A stretch of 57,337 nt of DNA. Origin: an uncultured Clostridium sp. (GTDB lineage: Bacteria; Bacillota; Clostridia; Clostridiales; Clostridiaceae). Location: the NCBI GenBank assembly GCA_900548455.1, contig URKQ01000020.1, forward strand, positions 1 to 57,337, written 5' to 3'. The translations under genes and the position numbers were made by a program. The notes beneath the pieces were generated by a model. The model was not told the DNA's origin and made no database searches. It saw nothing but the letters and a program-made list of their open reading frames with translations. This document shows, piece after piece, positions 1 to 8,585 of this stretch. Every line of letters starts with the position of its first letter. Position 1 is the stretch's first letter.

Positions 1-5
1 GGGAA

Positions 6-43
6 TCAAAGGGAACCATAAGGTTCCTTTTGAAAAAGCTGAA
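6..43. repeat. Dispersed palindromic repeat, copy 1
   Basis: A short palindrome (GGAACC-ATAA-GGTTCC) flanked by AAAG and TTTTGAAAAAGCTGAA. Its reverse complement matches two sequences near 28.9 and 29.0 kb over about 35 bases with a few changes, so it belongs to a dispersed intergenic repeat family. Directly after it lies a small hairpin, AAGCTGA/TCAGCTT, at 37-60. Function is not known; it could be a REP-like element or a transcript-end hairpin of a gene to the left. Confidence 0.6.
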
Positions 44-124
44 TAAAGTAATCAGCTTATAGGCATCACTGTAAATGCATACAGAGCCTCTATTAAGTAT
101 ATATAGAAGTGGTGAGGTGGGGAA

Positions 125-250
125 ATGAAAAATCTAGTTAGCTTAAATGTAGAAGGAATGTCAAAGCTAGATGTTATTTTAGGATGGCTATTTTCTGGCG
201 TAGTTGTTGCATCTTCAATTATAGTATGCTTATATTTGATGTTTGCGTAA
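125..250 (+). CDS. Small single-pass membrane protein, 41 aa
   Basis: A 41-residue reading frame opened by ATG with a good upstream Shine-Dalgarno (GGTGAGGTGGGG). Residues 1-15 are polar and residues about 16-40 form one hydrophobic helix, so the product would be a small membrane protein. It is followed within 25 bases by a rho-independent terminator, which suggests a discrete transcript. I do not recognise the family. It could be a leader or sporulation-associated small protein given spoIIM downstream, but nothing in the sequence shows this. Confidence 0.55.
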   Translation: MKNLVSLNVEGMSKLDVILGWLFSGVVVASSIIVCLYLMFA

Positions 251-273
251 ATATATACTCATAATATATGCGT

Positions 274-309
274 AGAATAGTGATGTGCTATAATCACTAT
301 TCTTTTTTT
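274..309 (+). terminator. Rho-independent terminator
   Basis: An 11-bp perfect stem (AGAATAGTGAT with ATCACTATTCT) with an 8-base loop, ending in a run of T. It ends the transcript of the 41-aa gene ahead of nudF. Confidence 0.8.
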
Positions 310-373
310 GATAAAAAATAAGTTATAATAAAGAATAGAAAATTAAAATCAGATTTAGAAAGAAGTGAAATGA

Positions 374-901
374 ATGGATTTACGTGAGAAAACCATCAGT
401 GAAGAATATAAGTACAAGGGAAAAGCAATTAATTTAAAGGTTGAAGAAGTACAATTGCCTAATGGAAAAGTTGCAACGAGAGAAATTGTGGAGCATCCAG
501 GAGCTGTAGCTATTATTCCTATTTTGGATAATGGCAATGTAATTTTAGTAGAGCAATTTAGAAAAGCCCTTGATGAAGTGATTTTAGAATTCCCTGCTGG
601 GAAATTACATAAAAATGAGGAGTTAGAATCTTGTGCTATGAGAGAGCTTGAAGAAGAAACAGGTTATAAAGCAAATAATATGGAGTTTTTAGGGAAGCTA
701 GCTATGGCACCAGGGTTTGCAGACGAGATAATTTACGTTTATAGAGCTACAGGTTTATATAAAGGCGAAACTAATTGGGATGAAGATGAGTTTATAAATA
801 TAAAGAATCTATCAATGGATGAAATTAAAAGTTTAATTAAAGAAGGCAAGATATATGATGCAAAGACGGTAGCAGCTATGTGGATGTTATCATCAAAGTA
901 G
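374..901 (+). CDS. nudF: ADP-ribose pyrophosphatase (Nudix hydrolase)
   Basis: Nudix hydrolase of 175 aa that would cleave ADP-ribose to AMP and ribose-5-phosphate in the cytosol. The Nudix box is complete at residues 76-98 (G-x5-E-x7-REL-x-EE-x-G, seen as GKLHKNE then RELEEETGY). The N-terminal part carries the family's beta-rich dimerisation segment. Length fits NudF/YqkG. The start is the ATG at 374; an ATG four bases earlier runs straight into a stop. It is followed by spoIIM, the same neighbour as in Bacillus subtilis, which strengthens the call. Related substrates cannot be excluded from sequence alone. Confidence 0.9.
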   Translation: MDLREKTISEEYKYKGKAINLKVEEVQLPNGKVATREIVEHPGAVAIIPILDNGNVILVEQFRKALDEVILEFPAGKLHKNEELESCAMRELEEETGYKANNMEFLGKLAMAPGFADEIIYVYRATGLYKGETNWDEDEFINIKNLSMDEIKSLIKEGKIYDAKTVAAMWMLSSK

Positions 902-984
902 CGTAAAATTTTTAGTAATAATCCTCAGTGTTAATTCATACATATTAAATGATTAGGCGAGTAATTAACAAGGGGGAGTAAAGT

Positions 985-1623
985 ATGACATTCAGAAGCG
1001 TAGTAGATAATTTTAATAGGCATTTTAATGATCACATATGGTATTATTTAATAAGTATTCTGTTTTTAGCTACAGGTATGATTTTAGGATTATACTGTGT
1101 TAAATACATGGGAGATACGGATAGGCAAACTTTGATAAACTATATTGGTAATTTAAATTCATCAGCTGCTTTAAGCGGAGTTTCAAACAATATTATATTT
1201 TGGGGAACTTTAAAGAATAATTTGCCTTTAATTATTGGATTCTGGATTTTAGGAATTACTATAGTAGGGGCTCCTCTAATAATTCTTTTGGATATATATA
1301 AGGGGTTTTCTTTAGGTTTTACATTCAGCTTTTTTATTTATGGGTTGAAGCAACGAGGACTTTTATTATCACTTTTAGGTGTTTTGCCTCAAAACATAAT
1401 TTATATACCCTGTATAATTCTATTATCTGTTTTTTCCTTGCAGTATTCAGTAGGAATGATTAAAGAAAAGTTTAATGTAGGTAGGGTTTCTATTGAAGAT
1501 GGAAATGTAAAGAAATATTCTATGATTTTTTTGATAATTACTGCAGTTATGGTTATAGGATTTTTTATTGAAGGGTATGTGACTCCTAGTTTAGTTAGAT
1601 TTGCGTTAAAAGGGATGAACTAA
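985..1623 (+). CDS. spoIIM: Stage II sporulation protein M
   Basis: Polytopic membrane protein of 212 aa, the usual length for SpoIIM. In the family it works with SpoIID and SpoIIP in the peptidoglycan-degrading machine that drives engulfment of the forespore. Hydrophobic segments are visible near residues 20-38, 70-92, 100-125, 130-155 and 178-198. The start has a strong site (AAGGGGGAG) seven bases upstream. Position between nudF and the deoB nucleoside genes matches the Bacillus order. The fur and xerD genes that sit just downstream in Bacillus are absent here. Confidence 0.88.
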   Translation: MTFRSVVDNFNRHFNDHIWYYLISILFLATGMILGLYCVKYMGDTDRQTLINYIGNLNSSAALSGVSNNIIFWGTLKNNLPLIIGFWILGITIVGAPLIILLDIYKGFSLGFTFSFFIYGLKQRGLLLSLLGVLPQNIIYIPCIILLSVFSLQYSVGMIKEKFNVGRVSIEDGNVKKYSMIFLIITAVMVIGFFIEGYVTPSLVRFALKGMN

Positions 1624-1628
1624 ATTAA

Positions 1629-1847
1629 ATGAGAGAAGATTATAAAAAATTTATTATTTTATATTTTGAGTGTTTTATCATACTAATATTTATGGGATAT
1701 ATATTGCCTCATATTTTTGAGGTTATATTAAATGGGTTTTATATAAATCCGGAGCTATATGATAACAGTCTTTCAGTAAGTGCTAAAGTAACTCCACTTA
1801 CCGTATTATACAGGTATGTTTATGTATTTAAATTAATTTTAAGATAG
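1629..1847 (+). CDS. Small membrane protein of unknown function, 72 aa
   Basis: Starts 5 bases after the spoIIM stop, so it is probably translationally coupled. It has one clear hydrophobic helix near residues 8-30 and a C-terminal part with no recognisable motif. In Bacillus subtilis a small membrane protein (YqzK, DUF4227) sits in about this position, before xerD; this could be a distant counterpart, but I see no sequence signature to prove it. It lacks a strong ribosome site of its own. Confidence 0.45.
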   Translation: MREDYKKFIILYFECFIILIFMGYILPHIFEVILNGFYINPELYDNSLSVSAKVTPLTVLYRYVYVFKLILR

Positions 1848-1904
1848 GAAAAGCTGGCGATAATTTTGTCAATCTACACAAATTTAATATATTATGTTAT
1901 TATA

Positions 1905-1953
1905 TAGTATAGCTTAATTAATATATTATTAATAAAGTTATGCTATTTTTTAT
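1905..1953 (+). terminator. Possible weak terminator after spoIIM
   Basis: AT-rich imperfect hairpin with ATAGC and GCTAT at the base and TTAATTAATA facing TATTAAT, followed by six T. The rest of the 1848-2124 gap is AT-rich with no further gene. Confidence 0.35.
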
Positions 1954-2066
1954 TTTCTAACAAGATACTTAAAGTAATAGACAAGAATTTAATGGTCCTT
2001 ATAAATATATGTTTACAATTTGTTAATATATCAAAGAAGATTTTTAAATGTAGTACATATATAATT

Positions 2067-2104
2067 AGACCAAATGTGATAGAATATATCATATATGTTT
2101 GTCT
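2067..2104. promoter_or_regulatory. Dyad in the deoB upstream region, possible operator
   Basis: Outer arms AGACcAA and TTtGTCT enclose an inner imperfect pair TGTGATA/TATCATA, 20 bases before the deoB start. A TAGAAT in the centre could be a -10 element. Position suits a repressor of the deoB-punA-pdp operon, but no matching regulator is in the window. Confidence 0.3.
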
Positions 2105-2124
2105 GAACAGAAAGGAAGAATGAC

Positions 2125-3297
2125 ATGGATAGAAAAGTTGTACTAATAGTACTTGATAGTGTAGGAATTGGAGAACTTCCAGATGCTAATTTATATGGTG
2201 ATCAAGGAAGTAATACTTTAGGAAATATAGCAAAGCAAATTAAAGGTTTCTCACTTCCTAATATGGAGTCTCTAGGAATTGGATGTATTGATGGAGTAGA
2301 GGACCTTATTAGATGTGAAAATCCTGCAGGAATATATGGAAGATGTAGTGAACTTTCAAAGGGAAAGGATACGATTACAGGTCATTGGGAGATATCAGGA
2401 GTTATTTTAGAAAAACCTTTAAATACGTACCCAAATGGATTCCCAAAAGAAATAATGGATGAATTTGAAGAGAAAATAGGAAGAAAGACTTTAGGTAATG
2501 TTGTTGCTTCAGGTACAGCAATTATTGAAGAATTAGGAGAAGAGCATATAAAAACTGGATATCCAATTATATATACTTCTGCTGATAGTGTATTCCAAAT
2601 TGCTGCTAATGAAGATGTAATTCCTCTAGATGAATTATATAAGATGTGTGAAATAGCTAGAGAGATGTTAGTTGGAGATAAAATGGTTGGAAGAGTAATA
2701 GCTAGACCATTTAAAGGAGATAAAAAAGGTGAGTTTGTTAGAACAGCAAATAGACACGATTATGCATTAGAGCCATTTAACAAAACAGCCTTAGAATATA
2801 TTAGTGAAGCAGGACTTCCTGTTGTAGCAGTAGGAAAAATCAAGGACATATTTACTGGAAAAGGTATTACGGATGCAGTAAAGATTAAAGATAATATGGA
2901 TGGTGTAGATAAAACTTTAGAGATGATGAAAAATTATGATAAAGGTTTTATTTTCACTAACTTAGTTGACTTTGATATGAAGTTTGGTCATAGAAATGAT
3001 GTAGAAGGATATGCTAAAGCATTGGAAGACTTTGATAATAGATTAGAAGAAATTGAAGAAGCACTTGGTGAAAATGATGTTTTAATTATAACAGCAGATC
3101 ACGGATGTGACCCTACAACTCCAAGTACAGACCATTCAAGAGAGTATATTCCAGTACTTGTATATGGAAAAAATCTTAAAGAAAATGTTAACCTTGGAAC
3201 AAGAGCAGGCTTCTGTGATATTGGAAAGACTGTTTTAGATTTGTTAGATGTAGATAACGAATTAGTAGGAGAAAGTTTTAGAAAATCATTAGAATAA
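2125..3297 (+). CDS. deoB: Phosphopentomutase
   Basis: Interconverts (deoxy)ribose-1-phosphate and -5-phosphate, linking nucleoside cleavage to central carbon metabolism. It is 390 aa, the normal length, and belongs to the alkaline phosphatase superfamily. The N-terminal metal site (VLDSVGIG, D11), the catalytic threonine motif KDTITGHWE (T85 by alignment with the Bacillus enzyme) and the C-terminal metal ligands TADHGCDPTTPSTDHSRE are all present. It heads a deoB-punA-pdp salvage cluster. Ribosome site GAAAGGAAG lies just upstream of the ATG. Confidence 0.97.
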   Translation: MDRKVVLIVLDSVGIGELPDANLYGDQGSNTLGNIAKQIKGFSLPNMESLGIGCIDGVEDLIRCENPAGIYGRCSELSKGKDTITGHWEISGVILEKPLNTYPNGFPKEIMDEFEEKIGRKTLGNVVASGTAIIEELGEEHIKTGYPIIYTSADSVFQIAANEDVIPLDELYKMCEIAREMLVGDKMVGRVIARPFKGDKKGEFVRTANRHDYALEPFNKTALEYISEAGLPVVAVGKIKDIFTGKGITDAVKIKDNMDGVDKTLEMMKNYDKGFIFTNLVDFDMKFGHRNDVEGYAKALEDFDNRLEEIEEALGENDVLIITADHGCDPTTPSTDHSREYIPVLVYGKNLKENVNLGTRAGFCDIGKTVLDLLDVDNELVGESFRKSLE

Positions 3298-3399
3298 TTT
3301 TTGTAAGTTTAAAACTGATTAGATAAGGAATTACTGCATTACAAAAGATAAATTGTGTGCATAATTATAAAGACTTAAAGGTAGATAAGGAGAGTATTT

Positions 3400-4215
3400 A
3401 TGGAACTAAATAAAGTTAAAGAAAGCGTAGAATATATAAAAGGTAAAATTGATTTTAAGCCAGAGATAGGAATTATTTTAGGATCTGGTTTAGGAGATAT
3501 GGCAGATAGAGTTGAAGACAGAGTGGTTATTAAATATTCAGAGGTTCCTAATATGCCAGTTTCAACTGTTCATGGTCATGCAGGACAATTTGTTTGTGGT
3601 ACTTTAGAAGGTAAAAAAGTTATAATGATGCAAGGAAGATTCCATTACTACGAAGGTCATCCTATGAGAGTATTAGCACTTCCTATTCATATAATGAAGT
3701 TTTTAGGTGTTGAATCACTAATAGTAACAAATGCTTGTGGTGGAGTTAATACTGATTTTGTACCAGGAGATTTAATGATAATTAATGATCATATTAATTT
3801 TACAAGTAGCAATCCTTTAATAGGTTCAAATGATGAGGAAATAGGACCTAGATTCCCAGATATGTCTACTGCATATAATAGAGAATATATAAAACTTGCT
3901 AAAAGTGTAGCAGCTTCTTTAGATATGAACCTTAAAGAAGGAGTATATATGATGTTTACAGGCCCTACTTATGAAACACCAGCTGAAGTTAGACTTGCAA
4001 GAATAGTTGGAGCTGATGCTGTAGGAATGTCAACTGTACCTGAAGTTATAGTTGCAAATCATTGTGGCTTAAAGATACTAGGTATATCATGTATTACTAA
4101 TATGGCTGCAGGAATATTAGATCAACCACTAAACCATGAGGAAGTAATAGAAACTTCAAAGATGGTAAAAGAAAAATTTGTTGCACTTGTTAAAGGCGTA
4201 GTAAAAAATATGTAA
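3400..4215 (+). CDS. punA: Purine nucleoside phosphorylase (trimeric type)
   Basis: Phosphorolyses inosine, guanosine and their deoxy forms to the free base and pentose-1-phosphate, the substrate of DeoB next door. Family features are intact over 271 aa: phosphate-binding GSGLGDMA near residue 30, HGHAGQ with GRFHYYEGH, TNACGGV, and the base-site segments GPTYETPAEVR and GMSTVPEV. This is the low-molecular-weight family 2 type (PunA/PupG), not the hexameric DeoD. Ribosome site AAGGAGAG precedes the ATG. Confidence 0.95.
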   Translation: MELNKVKESVEYIKGKIDFKPEIGIILGSGLGDMADRVEDRVVIKYSEVPNMPVSTVHGHAGQFVCGTLEGKKVIMMQGRFHYYEGHPMRVLALPIHIMKFLGVESLIVTNACGGVNTDFVPGDLMIINDHINFTSSNPLIGSNDEEIGPRFPDMSTAYNREYIKLAKSVAASLDMNLKEGVYMMFTGPTYETPAEVRLARIVGADAVGMSTVPEVIVANHCGLKILGISCITNMAAGILDQPLNHEEVIETSKMVKEKFVALVKGVVKNM

Positions 4216-4239
4216 TAAATGACGATGGGGGTAATGACC

Positions 4240-5544
4240 ATGAGAATGTATGATTTAATTTTAAAGAAAAGAAATGGTGAAGAGTTAACTACTGAGGAAA
4301 TTAACTTTTTTGTAGATAGTTATACTAAAGGAAATATTCCAGATTATCAAGTATCAGCTCTTTTAATGGCTATTTATTTTCAAAAAATGAATAAAAGAGA
4401 AACATCTGATTTAACAATGGCTATGGTTAATTCAGGGGAAGTTTTAAACTTAGATGCTATAGAAGGCGTAAAGGTTGATAAACATAGTACTGGTGGAGTT
4501 GGAGATACAACAACGCTTGTACTTGCACCTATGGTAGCAGCTTTAGGAATTCCAGTTGCTAAAATGTCAGGAAGAGGTCTTGGCCATACTGGAGGTACTA
4601 TAGATAAGCTAGAATCATTTAAAGGATTCTCTGTAGAAATGCCTACAGAAAAGTTCATAAACAATGTTAATTCAATCAAGGTAGCTGTTGCAGGTCAAAC
4701 AGGTGATTTGGCACCAGCTGATAAAAAATTATATGCTTTAAGAGACGTTACAGCTACTGTAGATAATGTTTCTTTAATTGCTTCCAGTATTATGAGTAAA
4801 AAGATAGCTTCAGGTGCAGATGCTATAGTTCTTGATGTTAAAGTTGGGGATGGAGCATTTATGAAAACTAAGGAAGCTGCTGAGGAATTAGCTAATGAGA
4901 TGGTTTCTATAGGAAGTCATATTGGTAGAAGAACAATGGCTGTAATTTCTGATATGGATCAACCTTTAGGTCTTGCAGTAGGAAATATATTAGAAGTTGA
5001 AGAAGCTATTAATACCTTAAAGGGAAATGGACCAGAAGACTTATTTAATTTATGTTTAACATTAGGAAGTCGTATGGTTATGTTAGCAGGAAAAGCTTCA
5101 ACTCCAGAAGAAGCAGAGAAAATGTTGAGGGGCACTATTGAGTCAGGTGCTGCTATAGAAAAACTTAAAGAGTTTGTTAAGGCTCAAGGTGGAGATATAG
5201 ATTGCATAGATAATACAGACTTATTCCCTAAAGCAAAATATGTTGTTCCTGTTTTAGCTGATAAAAATGGTGTTGTTAGAAAAATCCATGCTCAAAATAT
5301 AGGAATAGCTGCTATGGAATTAGGAGCTGGAAGAGCTACTAAAGAAAGTGAAATTGATTTAGCAGTAGGAATTGTTCTTAATAAAAAACGTGGAGATGCA
5401 GTTAAAGAAGGAGACATAATTGCATATGTTCATAGTAACAAAGAAGAACTTATCGAAAGAGCAAAGGAAAATATTTTAAATAATTATGAGATTGTTGAAA
5501 ATTATAAAAATGATATTCCTTTAATCTATGAAGTAATATCTTAA
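4240..5544 (+). CDS. pdp: Pyrimidine-nucleoside phosphorylase
   Basis: Cleaves uridine, deoxyuridine and thymidine with phosphate. The family signature SGRGLGHTGGTIDKLE is at residues about 108-123 and phosphate-loop residues KHSTGGVGD are near 81-89. The frame is open from 4219, but the ATG at 4240 is the better start: it gives the conserved N-terminus MRMYDLILKKR, a 434-aa protein (Bacillus Pdp is of that size), and a GGGGG ribosome site at the right distance. It lies 24 bases after punA and is the last gene of the operon before a strong terminator. Confidence 0.95.
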   Translation: MRMYDLILKKRNGEELTTEEINFFVDSYTKGNIPDYQVSALLMAIYFQKMNKRETSDLTMAMVNSGEVLNLDAIEGVKVDKHSTGGVGDTTTLVLAPMVAALGIPVAKMSGRGLGHTGGTIDKLESFKGFSVEMPTEKFINNVNSIKVAVAGQTGDLAPADKKLYALRDVTATVDNVSLIASSIMSKKIASGADAIVLDVKVGDGAFMKTKEAAEELANEMVSIGSHIGRRTMAVISDMDQPLGLAVGNILEVEEAINTLKGNGPEDLFNLCLTLGSRMVMLAGKASTPEEAEKMLRGTIESGAAIEKLKEFVKAQGGDIDCIDNTDLFPKAKYVVPVLADKNGVVRKIHAQNIGIAAMELGAGRATKESEIDLAVGIVLNKKRGDAVKEGDIIAYVHSNKEELIERAKENILNNYEIVENYKNDIPLIYEVIS

Positions 5545-5547
5545 TTT

Positions 5548-5595
5548 AAAAGGGGATGTGGCATTAAATAATCAGTGCCACATCCCCTTTATTTT
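5548..5595 (+). terminator. Strong terminator of the deoB-punA-pdp operon
   Basis: Perfect 15-bp stem (AAAGGGGATGTGGCA with TGCCACATCCCCTTT), loop TTAAATAATCAG, then TATTTT. The apex resembles that of four other terminators in the window (see findings). Confidence 0.92.
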
Positions 5596-5682
5596 GCATT
5601 CATTACTTTTTTGAATTCATTGGGATAATTTTTTAGACTTAGGTAAAAATAACCTTGTAATAATTTTTTATGGAGGTTAACT

Positions 5683-6882
5683 ATGAAGAAGAAAAAGTGT
5701 GTATTAAGTTTATTTTTATCAATGATTTTAGCTTTTCAGTCTTTAATAATACCAGTTGCTTTTGCAGAAGACGGAGAAATTGTAAATCAAAAGGCAGATA
5801 ATGCGGTTGGATTTGATCCTCAAGCTAAATCTGCATTACTAATAGAGCCAATATCAGGGAAGATAATATATGAGAAAAACCCCGATGAAAAGTTTGCTCC
5901 TGCATCTGTTACAAAGATAATGACTATGCTACTAGCTATGGAAGCTATAGATAATGGAACTATATCATTGCAAGATAAAATTGTTTGTAGCGAAAAAGTT
6001 AAGTCAATGGGCGGAAGCAGTATGATATTAGATACTGGAGAAGTTAGAACTGTTGAAGAAATTTTAAAAGGTATTGCTATTGCATCTGGAAATGATGCAG
6101 CAGTGGCTATGGCTGAATTCGTTGGTGGTAGTGAAGAAGCTTTTGTAGATATGATGAATGAAAAAGCTCAAGAACTTGGTATGGTAAATACTCATTTTGA
6201 AAATTGTACTGGATTAAGTGCACCAGGACATTTAAGCACTGCCAAGGATATTTCAATAATGTCAATGGAACTTTTAAAACATCCAACTATATTAAATTAT
6301 TCTTCTATATATATGGAAACAATATCAGAGGGAAGACAATCACCTATAGAACTTGTTAATCATAATAAATTAGTAAGATTTTATAAAGGTTGTGATGGAT
6401 TAAAAACAGGCTTTACTCAAGAAGCAATGTATTGTATCTCAGCTACAGCAGTTAGAGATGACGTTAGAATGCTTGCGGTTATAATGGGAGCACCAACTTA
6501 TAAACAAAGAAATGCAGATGCTAGTAAACTTATGGACTTTGGATTCTCTAAGTTTAAGAGTAAACAAATTGTAGCAAAAGATGAAGAAGTACAGCAAGTA
6601 CCTTTAAATAAAAAAGGAGATTTATTCTTCATTGCAAAAGCTGCAGACGATTTAAAGGTAACAGTTGAAAAGGGTACAGAGGACCAAATTACTAAAAATG
6701 TTGTTATAAATCCAGAGTTAAAGAAAATTGCTGAAGGCGATATAGTAGGATATTGTGAAGTTCATAATGGTGAACAGTTAGTAGGTAAGGTGGATTTATA
6801 TAGTGATAGAGAAGTAAAACAATCTCAATTCTTTAAGAATATAAAGGATATGCTTTCAAATCTTTTTAATCATTCAATTTAA
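5683..6882 (+). CDS. dacF: D-alanyl-D-alanine carboxypeptidase, DacF type
   Basis: Penicillin-binding protein that trims the terminal D-Ala from peptidoglycan stems outside the membrane. It has an N-terminal signal peptide (about residues 1-28, ending VAFAED), the catalytic triad motifs SVTK (S75-K78), SGN (S135-N137) and KTG (K241-G243), a PBP5-C-type beta domain after about residue 280, and a C-terminal amphipathic helix likely to anchor it to the membrane. At 399 aa it has the usual length. Position downstream of the nucleoside genes matches Bacillus dacF, which is expressed in the forespore; that timing here is inference. Confidence 0.9.
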   Translation: MKKKKCVLSLFLSMILAFQSLIIPVAFAEDGEIVNQKADNAVGFDPQAKSALLIEPISGKIIYEKNPDEKFAPASVTKIMTMLLAMEAIDNGTISLQDKIVCSEKVKSMGGSSMILDTGEVRTVEEILKGIAIASGNDAAVAMAEFVGGSEEAFVDMMNEKAQELGMVNTHFENCTGLSAPGHLSTAKDISIMSMELLKHPTILNYSSIYMETISEGRQSPIELVNHNKLVRFYKGCDGLKTGFTQEAMYCISATAVRDDVRMLAVIMGAPTYKQRNADASKLMDFGFSKFKSKQIVAKDEEVQQVPLNKKGDLFFIAKAADDLKVTVEKGTEDQITKNVVINPELKKIAEGDIVGYCEVHNGEQLVGKVDLYSDREVKQSQFFKNIKDMLSNLFNHSI

Positions 6883-6896
6883 AAATGAATTAACAT

Positions 6897-6933
6897 AGAG
6901 GGATAATACTAAATTGTATGGTCCCTCTTTTTC
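6897..6933 (+). terminator. Terminator between dacF and scpA
   Basis: Stem AGAGGGA/TCCCTCT with an inner ATAC/GTAT pair, followed by TTTTTC. It separates dacF from scpA. Confidence 0.7.
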
Positions 6934-6980
6934 TTCTTGTTGTTTTCAAGTATAATTACATTGAGGAAGGTGAAAAAAGT

Positions 6981-7721
6981 ATGGCATTAACAATTAAAAT
7001 ATCAAATTTCGAAGGACCTTTTGACCTTCTACTACATTTAATTAAGAAAAATCAAATGGATATATATAATGTAAGTATCTTGGAAATTACTAATCAATAC
7101 CTTACATTTTTAGGTGAAATGAAGGAACTTGATTTGGATATAGCTTCAGAATTTATAGTTATGGCAACTACTTTAATAGAATTAAAGTCAAAGGTATTAC
7201 TTCCTAAAAATAAAGAGATCGAGGAAGAGGAAGTAGATGATGCAAAGGAGCTTATCGATAAACTTGTTCAATATAAGAAGTTTAAAGGAGCTGCAGAGTA
7301 TTTACTAGAGAGACAAGCCCATACTGGTATTATGTTTACTAAGAAGCCAGAAATTATTGAGGATACTAGAGAGAAAAAGATAGATGCAAAAGAACTCTTA
7401 AATGGTATTACAATGATGGAATTGTATAAAATGTACATTGAACTTATAGAAATTTATAAAAATAAGATGAATGAAACTTTTAATATAGAAGAAAGAATTC
7501 AAGTTGAAGTATTTAAAATAGAAGATAAGATGGAATACTTAAAAGAGATTATTGGAGTAAGTAATGAAGATATGAAGTTTTCAGATGTTGTGAAATCAAG
7601 TAGTAGTAAAACTGAAGTTATAGTTACTTTCCTGGCTTTATTAGAGTTAATTAAGCTTAAAGATATAAAAGTAATACAACATGGTAATTTTGGAGAAATA
7701 TATTTAAGTTCCGATAAATAG
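6981..7721 (+). CDS. scpA: Segregation and condensation protein A (kleisin)
   Basis: Kleisin subunit that bridges the SMC dimer and binds ScpB in the condensin complex, needed for chromosome segregation. The N-terminal SMC-binding segment FEGPFDLLLHLI and the following ILEITNQYL helix are typical; an acidic linker (EIEEEEVDD) lies near residue 80 and a winged-helix C-terminus follows. The frame is open from 6918, but the ATG at 6981 has the ribosome site GAGGAAGGTG and gives the normal 246-aa protein. scpB follows 41 bases downstream. Confidence 0.95.
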   Translation: MALTIKISNFEGPFDLLLHLIKKNQMDIYNVSILEITNQYLTFLGEMKELDLDIASEFIVMATTLIELKSKVLLPKNKEIEEEEVDDAKELIDKLVQYKKFKGAAEYLLERQAHTGIMFTKKPEIIEDTREKKIDAKELLNGITMMELYKMYIELIEIYKNKMNETFNIEERIQVEVFKIEDKMEYLKEIIGVSNEDMKFSDVVKSSSSKTEVIVTFLALLELIKLKDIKVIQHGNFGEIYLSSDK

Positions 7722-7762
7722 TATTGAGAGTAATATAGAGCCTATTAAAAAGGAGTAAAAAT

Positions 7763-8344
7763 ATGATATATGATTTAGAAAATGAAATAAAATATGGTAG
7801 ATATTTTTCTATTATAGAATCACTACTATATGTTAGTGGAGAACCATTGCCGCTAGAAACTATTGCAGGCATTTTAGAGTGTTCTAAAGAATTTGCTGAG
7901 GAATTAATGGTGAAGTTCACAGATACATATGATAGAAATGAAGCTAGAGGATTAAAGGTTATCTGTGTAAATGGAGGATACCAGTTTGGCACAAAACCTA
8001 TAAATAGTGATCATGTACAAATGTTATTAAAAACTAATGTAAGACAATCCCTTTCTAGAGCAGCTTTAGAGACTTTATCAATAATAGCATATAAACAGCC
8101 AATAACTAGAGTGGAGATTGAAGATATTAGAGGTGTTAAAAGTGATAGGGCCATATCTACATTAGTTGAAAAAGGTTTGATAAAAGAATGTGGTAAGAAA
8201 AATGTTATAGGTAGACCTAATCTATATGCTACCACAGATGAGTTTTTAAGACATTTTGAGTTTTCGTCTTTAAATGAGTTACCAGCTTTAGATTTATTTA
8301 TGAGTAGTGATGAAGAAGATGAAGAGTTAAATAGTGATGAATAG
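7763..8344 (+). CDS. scpB: Segregation and condensation protein B
   Basis: ScpB partner of SMC-ScpA, 193 aa, with two winged-helix domains. Typical segments are IIESLLYVSGEPL near the N-terminus and RAALETLSIIAYKQPITRVE in the second half, followed by RGVKSDRAISTLVEKGLI and GRPNLYATT. The C-terminus is a short acidic tail (SSDEEDEELNSDE). The start has the AAAAAGGAG ribosome site. Confidence 0.95.
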   Translation: MIYDLENEIKYGRYFSIIESLLYVSGEPLPLETIAGILECSKEFAEELMVKFTDTYDRNEARGLKVICVNGGYQFGTKPINSDHVQMLLKTNVRQSLSRAALETLSIIAYKQPITRVEIEDIRGVKSDRAISTLVEKGLIKECGKKNVIGRPNLYATTDEFLRHFEFSSLNELPALDLFMSSDEEDEELNSDE

Positions 8345-8409
8345 TAGAAAAGTTTACTCGATATAAAAATTATAACGAGGAACTGCACAATAAATAAATG
8401 AGTTTTATA

Positions 8410-8448
8410 AGCTTTAGACATTGATATGGCTTGTCTAAAGCTATTTTT
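8410..8448 (+). terminator. Terminator of scpAB
   Basis: Stem AGCTTTAGACA/TGTCTAAAGCT with an 11-base loop, then ATTTTTA. Confidence 0.85.
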
Positions 8449-8585
8449 ATAGGCAGAAATGCCTTATCGCAAGTAATTCTGTAATGGATTTAATATATAC
8501 AATATTTATGAAATAGATAGAACTCTCCACTATATCACCAGACTTTCTATAAGTGTTATGATAATAATAAGGAGGTGCAAATAAT

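Noticed and set aside
4219..4239. ATG at 4219 as the start of pdp
   Set aside because: It lies 3 bases after the punA stop without a ribosome site and adds seven residues before the conserved N-terminus.
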